From Flavobacterium sp. Root901 (GTDB lineage: Bacteria > Bacteroidota > Bacteroidia > Flavobacteriales > Flavobacteriaceae): DNA of 64,000 nucleotides. The translations under genes were made by a program, and so were the position numbers. This document shows positions 34,627 to 44,091 of this stretch, piece by piece. Position 1 is the stretch's first letter, and each line of letters starts with the position of its first letter. The stretch spans positions 1,207,556 to 1,271,555 of the forward strand of contig NZ_LMJB01000005.1 in assembly GCF_001429765.1 (NCBI RefSeq), given 5' to 3'. The notes under the pieces are model-generated. The model made no database searches, had not been told where the DNA came from, and saw only the letters and a list, made by a program, of their open reading frames with translations.

Positions 34627-36876
34627 ATGAGATTTCTTATTGTATCTGCCATTTTTATTTATTGCCTGATTTTTTCATCAATCGAAGTAAAAGCACAAAC
34701 TGTAAAAAAAGTTCCGGATAAATCCTATGTTGGAGAAGACAAACCAATAGAAAAAATAACACCAAAATTATCTGCCCGGGATTCTATAATTATTAAAGAT
34801 GAAGATCAAAACCAGTTAAATGAAGTTGTTGTAAAAAGTCAGCCTTCATTATTAAAATATGGCGCAGACGGAACTATCAATGTAAATGTAAAAGGAACCG
34901 TTCTTGCGGCCAGCAGTTCTGTAAATGAATTACTGGGCCGGGTTCCCAATATTGCAATTGCCGAAGGACAAATCAGCATTATCGGAAAAGGAGAAGCAAT
35001 TATATATTTAAATGGAATCCTGATTAATTACGAACGTTTTGCGGCGATTCCGGTTTCGCAGATTGCTAAAATCGAAGTTATTTCAAATCCGTCTTCAAAA
35101 TATGATGCCGAAGGAAAAGCAGTTGTAAATATTATTACAATACAAAATATAGAAAGCGGTATTATGGGGTCGGCAAGTCAGCATGTTACAGTTTCTAAGT
35201 TTGCCGGAACCAGTACTAATACGCTTTTTGACTTTAATTATTCAAAAGGTAAATTTTCTTTTATTTCGAATTATGGACTTCAGTTAGGAAAAGGCCGGGA
35301 ATTACTTTATACGACAAGAACCCGATCCAATCCGGACGAATACATGAAATCTGTTTTAACAACAGACTGGTTAAGGCAGTTTAATAATTATTCCAATTTT
35401 GCAGCGGGTCTTCAATATACTTTTTCGGAGAAAAGTTATGTTTCATTGGCATACAGCGGAAATATTGAAGATTTAGGCGGAGCAGTAAAAAGCCGGAATT
35501 CTATAGATAATAATTCGGGAAACAGCTTTTTTGCAACCGATATTAAGAAAAACGATGTTTTGCTGAATCAGTTCATCAATCTAAATTATAATTTAATTAC
35601 TGATAGTAAAGGTTCGTCGCTTTTTATTGGTTCGCAATATTCCAATTATAACGGAACGATACGAGATTATATAGAAGAAAATAGTGTGGTTGATAATCTT
35701 GAAGGACAACGATATTTAAAAAATAATGTTGGAAATACCATTAATATTATTGCCGCACAAGCTGATTACTCGAAAAAAATAAGTGACAAAACAAAATTAG
35801 AAACGGGGGCAAAATTTAGTTTTGCCAAAGTAAAATCCGGAACTGATTTTTTAATCGCAGATGCCGATGACATGAATTTTGAATTTGATGATAAGCTTTC
35901 CAGTGATTTCATGTATAAAGAAGATATCAATGCAGCGTATTTTAATTACCAAACTTCAATTGGTCAAAAACTAAGTTTATCGACGGGCCTTCGCGGCGAA
36001 TGGACGAGTTATGATTTATATACAAACGCAAACGGAATTCAGAATTTTGAAAAAAGCTACGGCAATTTTTTTCCTAACCTGCTTTTAAATATGGATTTTT
36101 CAGAAAACTTAAAAGGACATTTTTCCTATGTTTCGAGAATTACAAGACCGCGTTATCAGGCTTTAAATCCTTATGTGGTCTATCAGGATCCTTTTACGAC
36201 TATTGAAGGAAACCCTAATTTAGTTCCTGAAAAAATTCATGCTTTTGAGATTGGTACGATGTACAGGAAATTCGATTTTAAAATAGGATATACTTATAAG
36301 ATTGACCCAATTTCTGGCGCGGCATTACGAGGCGATACGCCAAATAGTTATGTTTTAAAAGCTATAAATCTGGAAAACGGCCATGTGTTTTTTAGTTCGC
36401 TTTCGAGATCTTTTACTATCAAATGGTGGAATTCGACTAATACCATAAATATCAATTTAAGCAAATCTGTAGATCATAAATACTCGTATGTTTTTAGTCC
36501 GGTAACGCCTCAGTTATATTTCTATTCGAATAATACATTTACAATTCCGAAATTATTTAAAATTCAGCTTCTTGCCTGGTATTTAGGAGACAGAGGTTAC
36601 GGATTGGGAACAGATAACAGCCGTTCTACAGTAACACTGGGAATCGAAAGAAATTTTTTCAAAGATGCTTTACGAGTCAATTTTACAGCAAATGATATTT
36701 TCCATAAGTTCATGGTTTCCGGAGATTATAATGTTGGACAAACCCAAATTTATTACCACAGAACTTATACAAGCAATTATTTTAAATTGATTGCCGTTTA
36801 CAGTTTTGGCAATTCTAAAAACACGACCTATAAAAAATCTGAAATTGAACAGACAGAAAATAACAGGGCGAGATAA
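34627..36876 (+). CDS. TonB-dependent receptor-like protein, outer-membrane barrel family 3
   Basis: The 749-residue protein has a Sec signal (MRFLIVSAIFIYCLIFSSIE, cut after VKA). A plug-like domain follows (about 60-170; NEVVVKSQPSLLKYGADGTI, SSSVNELLGRVPNIAIAEGQ, ISNPSSKYDAEGKAVVNIIT) and then a barrel of the OMP_b-brl_3 type with TLGIERNFFKDALRVNFTAN near the end. There is no carboxypeptidase-regulatory N-domain. It lies 240 bp after the twin membrane AraC genes and may be their regulated target. The substrate cannot be deduced; barrels of this type are often linked to peptides, metals or envelope stress. Confidence 0.85.
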   Translation: MRFLIVSAIFIYCLIFSSIEVKAQTVKKVPDKSYVGEDKPIEKITPKLSARDSIIIKDEDQNQLNEVVVKSQPSLLKYGADGTINVNVKGTVLAASSSVNELLGRVPNIAIAEGQISIIGKGEAIIYLNGILINYERFAAIPVSQIAKIEVISNPSSKYDAEGKAVVNIITIQNIESGIMGSASQHVTVSKFAGTSTNTLFDFNYSKGKFSFISNYGLQLGKGRELLYTTRTRSNPDEYMKSVLTTDWLRQFNNYSNFAAGLQYTFSEKSYVSLAYSGNIEDLGGAVKSRNSIDNNSGNSFFATDIKKNDVLLNQFINLNYNLITDSKGSSLFIGSQYSNYNGTIRDYIEENSVVDNLEGQRYLKNNVGNTINIIAAQADYSKKISDKTKLETGAKFSFAKVKSGTDFLIADADDMNFEFDDKLSSDFMYKEDINAAYFNYQTSIGQKLSLSTGLRGEWTSYDLYTNANGIQNFEKSYGNFFPNLLLNMDFSENLKGHFSYVSRITRPRYQALNPYVVYQDPFTTIEGNPNLVPEKIHAFEIGTMYRKFDFKIGYTYKIDPISGAALRGDTPNSYVLKAINLENGHVFFSSLSRSFTIKWWNSTNTININLSKSVDHKYSYVFSPVTPQLYFYSNNTFTIPKLFKIQLLAWYLGDRGYGLGTDNSRSTVTLGIERNFFKDALRVNFTANDIFHKFMVSGDYNVGQTQIYYHRTYTSNYFKLIAVYSFGNSKNTTYKKSEIEQTENNRAR

Positions 36877-36879
36877 AAG

Positions 36880-36909
36880 AAAAGGCTTCACAATTAAGTG
36901 AAGCCTTTT
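36880..36909. terminator. Bidirectional terminator between convergent genes
   Basis: AAAAGGCTTCAC / GTGAAGCCTTTT, a perfect 12-bp stem, serves the TonB-type barrel gene on the plus strand and can serve the aspartokinase gene on the minus strand. Confidence 0.82.
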
Positions 36910-36950
36910 CAACATCTATCTGAATTTTAATAATTCCCTTTTATAAAGTA

Positions 36951-38210
36951 TTAGTTTAATTCTTTAGTCACAATCTGCATTGTTTCGCGGCTTACTTGTT
37001 TTAGCAAAACTTCTTTGTTTGCTTCAACAGTATGTGATGCCTGCTCGGTAAAGTGGCGGATTGTATATAAGGTCACATTATCGCTGTAATCAACTTTGAA
37101 TTTTTTCGAAAGAATCGCATTCAGTTCAGAGAAATTCCCAAATTTATCTTCTACACAAACAGAGAAACTAATCGCAGAGTTCTGAATCAGGTTTACTTTA
37201 ATTTTGAATTCGTGGAATAAACCAAAAATCTCACTGATGTTTTCTTCCATAATAAAAGAGAAATCAATGGATGAAAGCGAAATCAAAAGCTGTTCTCTCT
37301 TTACAATAAAACAGGGATACTGCGGTTCTAGATCAACGCCTTTTGAAACGCAGGTTCCTTTTAATAAAGGGTTTACAAATGATTTTACATATAACGGGAT
37401 TTCTTTTTTCTGTAAGGGCTGTAAGGTTTTTGGGTGAATAACCGTTGCTCCGTAAAATGCCAACTCAATAGCTTCACGGTACGAAATCTGGTTAAGCAGA
37501 CTCGCATTTTCAAAATAACGCGGATCGGCGTTCATCACTCCCGGAACATCTTTCCAGATTGTAACACTTTCTGCATTTAAGCAGTATGCAAAGATTCCGG
37601 CCGTATAATCAGAACCTTCACGTCCTAAAGTTGTAGTGAAATTATTTTCATCAGCACCTAAAAATCCTTGTGTAATATTTAATTGTTTTCTGGGTACATT
37701 TTTGCTGATATTTTGCTGGGTAGTTTCCCAGTCAACTTCTGCATCTCTGTAATTTGCATTTGTTTTAATAAAATTACGTACATCAAGCCACTGCGTCTGA
37801 ATTCCCATGAAATTCATAAAATGACTTAAAATATTAGTCGAAATTAACTCTCCAAAGCTCACAACCTGATCGTAAACAAAATTGTAGTTTGGAGATTTGT
37901 TGTGTGCCAGGAAATATTCTAATTCAGAAAACTGTGCACTTACCGCAGCAAAAACCTCATGTTTCTCGTCTTCAAATAAGTCTAATAATATTTGATTGTG
38001 GTATTTTTTTATTTCTTGTACAGATGAACTTAACTCTGGCGATTTATCAAAATAATTCTTGATAACAACTTCAAGAGCATTTGTGGTTTTTCCCATTGCC
38101 GAAACGACCAAAATCACATCTTCATAACCCACTTTTTGCAAAACGTCGTATACGTTTTTAATTCCTTCGGCATCCTTTACTGATGCACCTCCAAATTTAA
38201 ATACTCTCAT
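36951..38210 (-). CDS. lysC: Aspartate kinase
   Basis: The 419-residue enzyme phosphorylates aspartate, the first step towards lysine, threonine, methionine and diaminopimelate. It begins with the kinase motif MRVFKFGGASVKDAEGI, has VVSAMGKTTNALE, FSELEYFLA and TTLGREGSDYTAGIFAYCLN in the amino-acid kinase domain (about 1-280), and ends with ACT-type regulatory repeats (about 295-419), so feedback control is likely. It is monofunctional: the homoserine dehydrogenase half of ThrA is absent. A 70-bp-spaced GNAT gene does not follow; upstream is a repeat-filled spacer, so it is probably transcribed alone. Confidence 0.92.
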   Translation of the reverse strand: MRVFKFGGASVKDAEGIKNVYDVLQKVGYEDVILVVSAMGKTTNALEVVIKNYFDKSPELSSSVQEIKKYHNQILLDLFEDEKHEVFAAVSAQFSELEYFLAHNKSPNYNFVYDQVVSFGELISTNILSHFMNFMGIQTQWLDVRNFIKTNANYRDAEVDWETTQQNISKNVPRKQLNITQGFLGADENNFTTTLGREGSDYTAGIFAYCLNAESVTIWKDVPGVMNADPRYFENASLLNQISYREAIELAFYGATVIHPKTLQPLQKKEIPLYVKSFVNPLLKGTCVSKGVDLEPQYPCFIVKREQLLISLSSIDFSFIMEENISEIFGLFHEFKIKVNLIQNSAISFSVCVEDKFGNFSELNAILSKKFKVDYSDNVTLYTIRHFTEQASHTVEANKEVLLKQVSRETMQIVTKELN

Positions 38211-38280
38211 TATTAATTTATAGATTTTAGATTTTAGATTTCAGATTGGGGCGAAATCTTGCTATTTTGTTTTTTTTAAG

Positions 38281-38413
38281 CCACAGATTATCAGGGTTAA
38301 AATGATTTTTCTGCTACGAATTACATTAATTGCACTAATTTAATTCGTGAAATTAGTGTATCCTCGGCAAACTGACACAGATTGTAAAATCATTTGAATC
38401 CTGTAATCTGTGG
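38281..38413. repeat. Large imperfect palindrome (CCACAGATTA element)
   Basis: The arms 38281-38309 and 38386-38413 are inverted repeats of about 28 bp with few mismatches. Inside are CGAATTACATTAATTGCAC and ATTCGTGAAATTAGTG, a smaller nested palindrome like the one at 7809-7878. A partial copy (TTTAATCTGTGGCTTAAAAA) lies near 59.72 kb before dtd. Next to the element, 38223-38247 is a 7-bp tandem word array of the GATTTTA type. Confidence 0.7.
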
Positions 38414-38427
38414 AAAAATAAATATTT

Positions 38428-38922
38428 TTATAATTTTTCTAAGAACGAATTAATTCCTGTTTCATCCATTTGTACAACCTGCCAGTCTTCCAGAATTCTC
38501 GCTCCTGAATTTTTATAAAAATTAACCGCAGGAATATTCCATGCCAGAACATTCCATTCTACTCTTCGCACATTGTCTTTTTTTCCCTGTTTCATTATTT
38601 CAGCATAAAGTGCAGATCCTAAGCCGGTGCCGCGCATTTTTTCTTTAACTATTAAATCTTCAAGGTGAATGGTTTTTCCTTTCCAGGTCGAATAGCGGTA
38701 ATAGTATAATGCAATTCCAGCTATTTCTTTTCCTGTTTCATTTTCCTTTGATTCAATTTCAGCTACAAAAACCTGAAAAAGCGGTTTTTCTCCAAACCCG
38801 TCACGCACTAAATCTTCTTCTGTTATGACAACTGCATCAGGTTCTTTTTCGAATATTGCCAGCTCCTGTATTAATCCCAAAACCGATTTCATATCTTCGG
38901 GATTTCCTTTTCTAATATTCAT
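38428..38922 (-). CDS. GNAT family N-acetyltransferase
   Basis: The 164-residue protein has the GNAT fold: beta-strand start MNIRKGNPEDMKSVLGLI, the acetyl-CoA loop motif A VKEKMRGTGLGSALYAEIMK (RGTGLG as Q/RxxGxG/A) and the C-terminal WNIPAVNFYKNSGARILEDW. It resembles diamine or spermidine/spermine acetyltransferase-like members, but the substrate is not certain. It stands alone between the CCACAGATTA element and the divergent fbp gene. Confidence 0.88.
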   Translation of the reverse strand: MNIRKGNPEDMKSVLGLIQELAIFEKEPDAVVITEEDLVRDGFGEKPLFQVFVAEIESKENETGKEIAGIALYYYRYSTWKGKTIHLEDLIVKEKMRGTGLGSALYAEIMKQGKKDNVRRVEWNVLAWNIPAVNFYKNSGARILEDWQVVQMDETGINSFLEKL

Positions 38923-39093
38923 ATATTCCTATTATTAATCATGTATTCGCTAAAAAAACCTTTTATTGCACAGTACTTTTTGCTATTAATTAGCAAATAT
39001 ACAATTGTAGCAAACTAACGAAATAATTTTTAAATCATTCTCACAAAATAAACGATATTTGTGACTTAAAATTAAAACTACAACGATATAGTA

Positions 39094-40098
39094 ATGGAAG
39101 AACGCAATAAAACACTGGGAGAGTTTATTATTGAGAACCAAAAAGCATTTCAGTATTCGTCGGGAGAACTTTCCCGGATCATCAACTCGATTCGGTTGGC
39201 AGCAAAGGTTGTCAATCATAAAGTAAACCAGGCTGGACTGGTAGATATCATCGGCGCCGCAGGCGAGCAGAATATCCAGGGAGAAGACCAGCAAAAATTA
39301 GATGTCTATGCAAACGAAGTATTTATCCAGACGTTAATAAACCGTGAGATTGTCTGTGGTATTGCTTCAGAAGAAAACGACGATTTTATTACAGTTAAGG
39401 GGAGCGACAACTGTCATAATAATAAGTACGTGATCTTAATGGATCCGCTTGACGGATCTTCAAACATTGATGTAAACGTTTCGGTAGGAACTATTTTTTC
39501 TGTTTTTAGAAGAATAACACCAATTGGAACTCCGGTAACAAGCGAGGATTTTTTACAGCCGGGAATCAATCAGGTTGCAGCAGGATATGTAATATATGGA
39601 ACTTCGACAATGCTGGTTTACACAACCGGATATGGCGTAAATGGTTTTACACTCAATCCGGCAATTGGTACATTTTACCTTTCACACCCAAATATGAAGT
39701 TTCCTGAAAACGGAAGCATTTACTCCGTAAATGAAGGTAATTATGTTCATTTTCCGCAGGGAGTAAAAAATTATATTAAATATTGTCAGCGTGAAGAAGA
39801 AGACAGACCTTACACATCCCGATATATAGGAAGTTTAGTGGCCGATTTTCACCGAAATATGATTAAAGGCGGAATTTATATTTATCCAACAAGTTCAAAA
39901 GCACCAAAAGGGAAATTACGTTTATTATATGAATGTAATCCAATGGCGTTTTTGGCAGAGCAGGCCGGAGGAAAAGCAACAGACGGTTTTGGAAGAATTA
40001 TGGAAATCCAGCCATCAGAACTGCACCAAAGAGTTCCATTTTTTTGCGGAAGTAAAAGCATGGTAGAAAAAGCAGAAGAGTTTATGGCCGCTGAATAA
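39094..40098 (+). CDS. fbp: Fructose-1,6-bisphosphatase class I
   Basis: The 334-residue enzyme hydrolyses fructose 1,6-bisphosphate in gluconeogenesis. It shows the metal-binding motif [20 protein letters not shown], the EEN segment [10 protein letters not shown], the substrate-binding strands [13 protein letters not shown] and [20 protein letters not shown], and the C-terminal [14 protein letters not shown]. The length is normal for class I enzymes. A GATATTTG box resembling TAnnTTTG lies just upstream. The terminator at 40133 follows the stop by 35 bp. Confidence 0.95.
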   Translation: MEERNKTLGEFIIENQKAFQYSSGELSRIINSIRLAAKVVNHKVNQAGLVDIIGAAGEQNIQGEDQQKLDVYANEVFIQTLINREIVCGIASEENDDFITVKGSDNCHNNKYVILMDPLDGSSNIDVNVSVGTIFSVFRRITPIGTPVTSEDFLQPGINQVAAGYVIYGTSTMLVYTTGYGVNGFTLNPAIGTFYLSHPNMKFPENGSIYSVNEGNYVHFPQGVKNYIKYCQREEEDRPYTSRYIGSLVADFHRNMIKGGIYIYPTSSKAPKGKLRLLYECNPMAFLAEQAGGKATDGFGRIMEIQPSELHQRVPFFCGSKSMVEKAEEFMAAE

Positions 40099-40230
40099 GT
40101 TTTCAGTTTTCAGTGGCAGTTTTCAGATAAACAAACCCGACAGATTTTTAAAAACTTGTCGGGTTTTTGTTTTGAGTAGCTTAAAATTTCAACAGAAACG
40201 ATACTGAAACTGAAAACCGCGACTGAAAAC
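40098..40230. repeat. Left copy of a palindromic terminator-bearing element
   Basis: The element has a left arm made of repeated TTTTCAG words (40099-40127), a CCCGACAG terminator (40133-40168) and a right arm of ACTGAAAAC words (40202-40230). The arms are partly complementary. A second copy in opposite orientation lies at 40732-40863, beyond the small lipoprotein gene. Confidence 0.65.
40133..40168 (+). terminator. fbp terminator
   Basis: AAACCCGACA / TGTCGGGTTT with a 14-nt loop and a T tract; same family as the terminator at 1796. Confidence 0.82.
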
Positions 40231-40317
40231 TTAAAAAACACACGCAACCATTTCTGGATTTAAACATCTTTAGTAAAAATAACCACAGATATTTATTATT
40301 CCAAAATTCAGATTATT

Positions 40318-40728
40318 ATGAAAAAATTACTATTTACCCTTTTTACTGCGCTTTCCTTTTTAATAATTTCCTGCAGTAGTGATGAAAGCAGTGGAGGCAT
40401 TGTAGGCGGCGGCACTGATCCAATTAAACTTTCTAATAAAAATATAAGTTTTAGTTCAGATGCACATTCGGTTACGATTACCTCCCAATCAAAATGGTGG
40501 CGGGTAAGTGATCTGAGAATAAATGACGAAAGGTTTGGCTTTAACAGTGAAATAGCCGCTCAACAGAGTTTTATTTTAAAGTATAATGAATTCCAGATTG
40601 AAAGAAAAGATGGGACTACTATAATAATTAGTATCAACAAAAACACAACCAATCAAGACAGAACTCTTGTCGTTACTCTGCAGGAAGGGAATTATTATGA
40701 TTATATAAATATTAAACAGTCAAAATAG
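40318..40728 (+). CDS. Small lipoprotein with a BACON-like beta-sandwich domain
   Basis: The 136-residue product has a lipoprotein signal (MKKLLFTLFTALSFLIISC, Cys19), a Gly/Ser linker (SSGGIVGGG) and one beta-rich domain: KNISFSSDAHSVTITSQSKW, a middle part and NTTNQDRTLVVTLQEGNYYD. This pattern, with a Trp-containing loop and a late strand ending in IKQS, recalls BACON-type domains found on Bacteroidota surface proteins, where they bind carbohydrate or act as spacers. It stands alone, flanked by inverted copies of a terminator-bearing repeat, which suggests the whole unit may have moved together. Function unknown. Confidence 0.7.
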   Translation: MKKLLFTLFTALSFLIISCSSDESSGGIVGGGTDPIKLSNKNISFSSDAHSVTITSQSKWWRVSDLRINDERFGFNSEIAAQQSFILKYNEFQIERKDGTTIIISINKNTTNQDRTLVVTLQEGNYYDYINIKQSK

Positions 40729-40731
40729 ATT

Positions 40732-40863
40732 CAGTTTCCAGTCGCAGCTGCCAGATATAACAAACCCGACAGGTTTTTAAAAAACTTGTCGGGTTTATAT
40801 TTTTAATTTAAATCTCAACTCTCAGGGCAATACTGAAAACTGCCATTGAAAACTGAAAACTAA
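40732..40863. repeat. Right, inverted copy of the palindromic terminator-bearing element
   Basis: Its right arm (about 40835-40863) is the reverse complement of the left arm of the copy at 40098, with one mismatch over about 29 bp. The centre again holds a CCCGACAG terminator. Confidence 0.65.
40762..40796 (+). terminator. Terminator after the BACON-like lipoprotein gene
   Basis: AAACCCGACA / TGTCGGGTTT, 34 bp after the stop codon; the T tract is short. Confidence 0.75.
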
Positions 40864-40865
40864 AA

Positions 40866-41297
40866 TTACTTGTTCATATTTTCCATTTCGAAAAGAAAAG
40901 TATCTAAATCAACTTTTTTGTCAATTAGAGATAACGCTTTTCTAATAATATAATTTACGTTTCCTGGAGTGAAACCCAAAGCTAATCCCATACGGGTTAA
41001 CATAACTTCCTGCTGGTCACCTAAATGGTGGTCAACGTGAATCATCCTTGCCAAATCATATAAACGCTCTAATCGCTGCGAGTACAAATACGGTGGATTT
41101 ATTGGATATTTCAAAGGATTTTTAAGAATCTCAGTGTATTCTTCTTCTGAAATTTCTAATCTTGAAGCTAATTTGTCCAAAAAGTCTTTTTCTTCTGGAC
41201 TTACTTTTCCGTCAGCAAACGCTACACGAACAATTGCAGAGAAATGACCTCTGTTTCTTTGTTTGAATTCGTTATCAAATAATTCTGAAAATGACAT
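40866..41297 (-). CDS. TerB-family protein
   Basis: The 143-residue protein is all-helical with the TerB pattern (PF05099-like): AIVRVAFADGKVSPEEKDFL with an acidic metal-binding-like loop, and a second similar half ARMIHVDHHLGDQQEVMLTR. TerB proteins were named from tellurite resistance, but most members are metal-binding or membrane-stress proteins of uncertain role. There is no ter operon here, so a tellurite function should not be assumed. Single gene. Confidence 0.85.
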   Translation of the reverse strand: MSFSELFDNEFKQRNRGHFSAIVRVAFADGKVSPEEKDFLDKLASRLEISEEEYTEILKNPLKYPINPPYLYSQRLERLYDLARMIHVDHHLGDQQEVMLTRMGLALGFTPGNVNYIIRKALSLIDKKVDLDTFLFEMENMNK

Positions 41298-41466
41298 AAT
41301 TAAAATAAGTTTTATGGAACAAAGATAAATTTTATTTTAATTTAACAATTTTAAAATTTTAATAAATTTAACTTATTTTTACTTGTTGTTTTAAGGATAC
41401 GCATCGTAAAATCTTCAAAATAAATCGTAAGTTTACAACCCCTAATCAATTAATTATAGTACCCGT

Positions 41467-42060
41467 ATGTCGCAATTTTGGATTTATTTTCAAATAGGAT
41501 TAAAGCATGTTTTAGATATTAACGCCTACGATCACGTTCTTTTTTTAATCGCATTAACTGTTCCTTATTCTTTCAAAGACTGGAAACGTATTTTGCTTCT
41601 GGTTTCGGTTTTTACAATCGGTCATACATTAGCTTTAATACTTTCTGTTTTCGGAATAATTGCAATAAAAGTAAATATTGTTGAATTCTTAATTCCGATT
41701 ACGATTCTGATTACAGCCTTATATCATCTTTTTACTGCAGGAAAAGCAACGAAAAACGATGGCGTAAACGTAGTATTTTTTGTGACTTTATTCTTTGGAA
41801 TCATCCACGGACTCGGATTCTCAAATTATTTTAAAAGCATTTTAGGAGGATCGCCAAGTTCAAAATTAATGCCTTTAGGAGAATTTGCTTTGGGAATTGA
41901 GGCGGCACAGCTGGTAGTTGTTTTTGTAGTTTTGGTAATATCTTATATTGTACAAACAGTATTTCGTTTTTCAAAACGCGACTGGGCACTTGTAATGTCA
42001 GCATTTATTATTGGAGTTGTAATTCCGATGATTATTGATAGTCCAATTTGGAACAGATAA
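41467..42060 (+). CDS. HupE/UreJ-family membrane protein
   Basis: The 197-residue protein has about six membrane helices and the family signature (PF13795-like): a start with GLKHVLDINAYDHVLFLIAL, VFTIGHTLALILS, and FFGIIHGLGFSNYF with conserved histidines inside the membrane. HupE and UreJ proteins are linked to nickel or other metal transport, but the Bacteroidota branch has no nickel enzyme genes nearby. Directly downstream, 5 bp away, is a dCMP deaminase-like gene, and then CtpA overlaps by 1 bp, so the three genes form one operon. Confidence 0.85.
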   Translation: MSQFWIYFQIGLKHVLDINAYDHVLFLIALTVPYSFKDWKRILLLVSVFTIGHTLALILSVFGIIAIKVNIVEFLIPITILITALYHLFTAGKATKNDGVNVVFFVTLFFGIIHGLGFSNYFKSILGGSPSSKLMPLGEFALGIEAAQLVVVFVVLVISYIVQTVFRFSKRDWALVMSAFIIGVVIPMIIDSPIWNR

Positions 42061-42065
42061 AATAA

Positions 42066-42497
42066 ATGGAAATAAAAAAATTAAATAAATACGATAAAGC
42101 TTATTTGCGAATCGCTAAAGAATGGAGCCTTTTATCCTACTGCAAGCGTAAACAAGTTGGGGCGATTATCGTAAAAGACAGAATGATCATCTCTGATGGT
42201 TATAACGGAACACCATCCGGATTTGAAAATTGCTGTGAAGATGAAAACGGATTAACGCGCTGGGATGTTCTGCATGCCGAAGCAAACGCAATCTTAAAAG
42301 TAGCCAGATCTACACAATCTTGTGAAGGCGCAACATTGTATATTACACTTTCGCCTTGCAAAGAATGTAGTAAATTAATACACCAGTCCGGAATAAAAAG
42401 AGTGGTATATCAGGACGGATATCGTGATGATTCCGGAATTCAATTTTTAATAAAAGCAGGTGTTGAAGTTCAGCATATTCCTGTTTTAGAAGAGTAA
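42066..42497 (+). CDS. dCMP deaminase family protein
   Basis: The 143-residue zinc enzyme has the cytidine/deoxycytidylate deaminase motifs: the catalytic HAE in VLHAEANAI and the two zinc cysteines in SPCKECSK. KRKQVGAIIVKDRMIISDGY and GYNGTPSGFENC are typical of dCMP deaminases. The reaction is dCMP to dUMP, feeding thymidylate synthesis. Its TAA stop and the ATG of the next gene overlap in TAATG, so translation of CtpA is coupled to it. Confidence 0.9.
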   Translation: MEIKKLNKYDKAYLRIAKEWSLLSYCKRKQVGAIIVKDRMIISDGYNGTPSGFENCCEDENGLTRWDVLHAEANAILKVARSTQSCEGATLYITLSPCKECSKLIHQSGIKRVVYQDGYRDDSGIQFLIKAGVEVQHIPVLEE

Positions 42498-44074
42498 TGA
42501 AATTTAATCCCAAATATCTGCCAATCGTTATCGGGGCGACTTTTGCTCTCGGAACTATAATCGGAAGTTTAACAAACGCTTCCGCAGATGATCAGCTTTT
42601 GGCTAAAAATTATTCTAAAACCAAGCTAAATAAACTGATTGATTTTATCAATACCGAATATGTTGACAGTGTTAACACAGATTCAATTGTAAACCTTACA
42701 GTCGATAATATACTTTCAAAATTAGATCCGCATTCTGTTTATATTCCGCCAAGCGAACAAGCCGAAGTTGCTGAAAGCATGAAAGGCGATTTTGTGGGAA
42801 TCGGAATTAATTTCTACATGTACAAAGATTCTGTTGCAATTATAAAACCGGTCGAAAACGGACCTTCAGCGAAAGCGGGATTAAAATCCGGCGACCGAAT
42901 TTTGTACGCAGGAAAAACTAAATTGTACGGAAGAAAACTTCCTTCTGATAGTTTATTCTCCAAATTAAAAGGAATAAAAGGCTCTGAAATTGAATTGACC
43001 GTTTTTAGAAAATCAGAACAAAAGAAACTGAAGTTTAAAATTAAAAGAGATATTATTCCGATAAAAAGTGTCGATGCTTCTTTGTTAATTGGAAACAATA
43101 CCGGTTATATCAAAATCAATCGTTTTGCAGAAACCACTTTTAATGAATTCAAAACAGGTTTAACACGATTAAAACAAAAGGGAATTCAGTCGCTTGTAAT
43201 CGATCTTCGTGATAATGGAGGAGGTTATATGGAAGAAGCAATTGCAATTGCCGATGAATTTCTGAAAGATAAACAGCTTATTGTTTTTACAAAAAACAAA
43301 AACGGAACTACTGAAAAAACATACGCCACAAAAGCCGGAAGTTTTGAAACCGGAAAAGTATATGTTTTGATTAATGAAAACAGTGCTTCTGCCAGCGAAA
43401 TTTTGGCCGGCGCAATTCAAGACAGTGATCGCGGGACCATTGTTGGGCGCCGTTCTTTTGGTAAAGGTTTGGTACAGCGCGAAATGGATTTTAACGACGG
43501 ATCTGCAGTTCGTTTAACTGTAGCAAGATATTACACTCCAACAGGAAGATCAATTCAAAAACCGTATAAAAAAGGAAACGAAGAATATTTTAAAGAATCA
43601 GAATCCAGAATAAATTCGGGGGAATTGTATGCAAAAGACAGTATTAAAGTAGCTGATTCTTTGAAATTTAAAACTCCAAAAGGGAAAATAGTATACGGCG
43701 GCGGCGGAATCGTTCCGGATATTTTTGTTCCGATAGAAGCGGAGCATGGAAACGAAAATGCAGCTTACTTACTTCAAACCGGAATTGTTGGTCATTTTGT
43801 TTTTGAAGAATTAGATAAAAACCGAAATGCTTTTGCAGGACTTCACTTTGCAGACTTTTTGGAGAAAATGAAAAGTTCCGATGCTTATTTTAAAAAGTTT
43901 AAAAACTATATTTTAATGACAGGTTTAGATCTTAAACTAGACAAAACCAAATCATTAGTAAACCGGTATATTACTGCAGAATTTGCGCGCCAATTGTACG
44001 GCGAAATGTATTATTATGATGTTATTTTAAAAGATGATGCCATGATAAAAACAGTTTTAAATCAGAAGAAATAA
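42497..44074 (+). CDS. C-terminal processing protease, S41 family (CtpA-like)
   Basis: The 525-residue periplasmic protease has an N-terminal hydrophobic anchor (about 8-30) and an S41 cap region (SKLDPHSVYIPPSEQAEVAE). A PDZ domain follows (about 98-185; GIGINFYMYKDSVAIIKPVE, AGLKSGDRILYAG). In the catalytic core the nucleophilic serine lies in ENSASASEI (residues 294-302) and the general-base lysine is K323 in RRSFGKGLVQ. Such enzymes degrade or process proteins at their C-terminus in the periplasm. It is coupled to the dCMP deaminase gene. Length and motif order are normal. Confidence 0.93.
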   Translation: MKFNPKYLPIVIGATFALGTIIGSLTNASADDQLLAKNYSKTKLNKLIDFINTEYVDSVNTDSIVNLTVDNILSKLDPHSVYIPPSEQAEVAESMKGDFVGIGINFYMYKDSVAIIKPVENGPSAKAGLKSGDRILYAGKTKLYGRKLPSDSLFSKLKGIKGSEIELTVFRKSEQKKLKFKIKRDIIPIKSVDASLLIGNNTGYIKINRFAETTFNEFKTGLTRLKQKGIQSLVIDLRDNGGGYMEEAIAIADEFLKDKQLIVFTKNKNGTTEKTYATKAGSFETGKVYVLINENSASASEILAGAIQDSDRGTIVGRRSFGKGLVQREMDFNDGSAVRLTVARYYTPTGRSIQKPYKKGNEEYFKESESRINSGELYAKDSIKVADSLKFKTPKGKIVYGGGGIVPDIFVPIEAEHGNENAAYLLQTGIVGHFVFEELDKNRNAFAGLHFADFLEKMKSSDAYFKKFKNYILMTGLDLKLDKTKSLVNRYITAEFARQLYGEMYYYDVILKDDAMIKTVLNQKK

Positions 44075-44091
44075 TCCTAAATTCTAATTTG

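Noticed and set aside
37204..37437. Open frame opposite the aspartokinase gene
   Set aside because: Antisense shadow of conserved codons; no start context or domain.
40866..41297. Tellurite resistance locus
   Set aside because: Only a lone TerB-like gene; no terC, terD or terZ neighbours, so the name would mislead.
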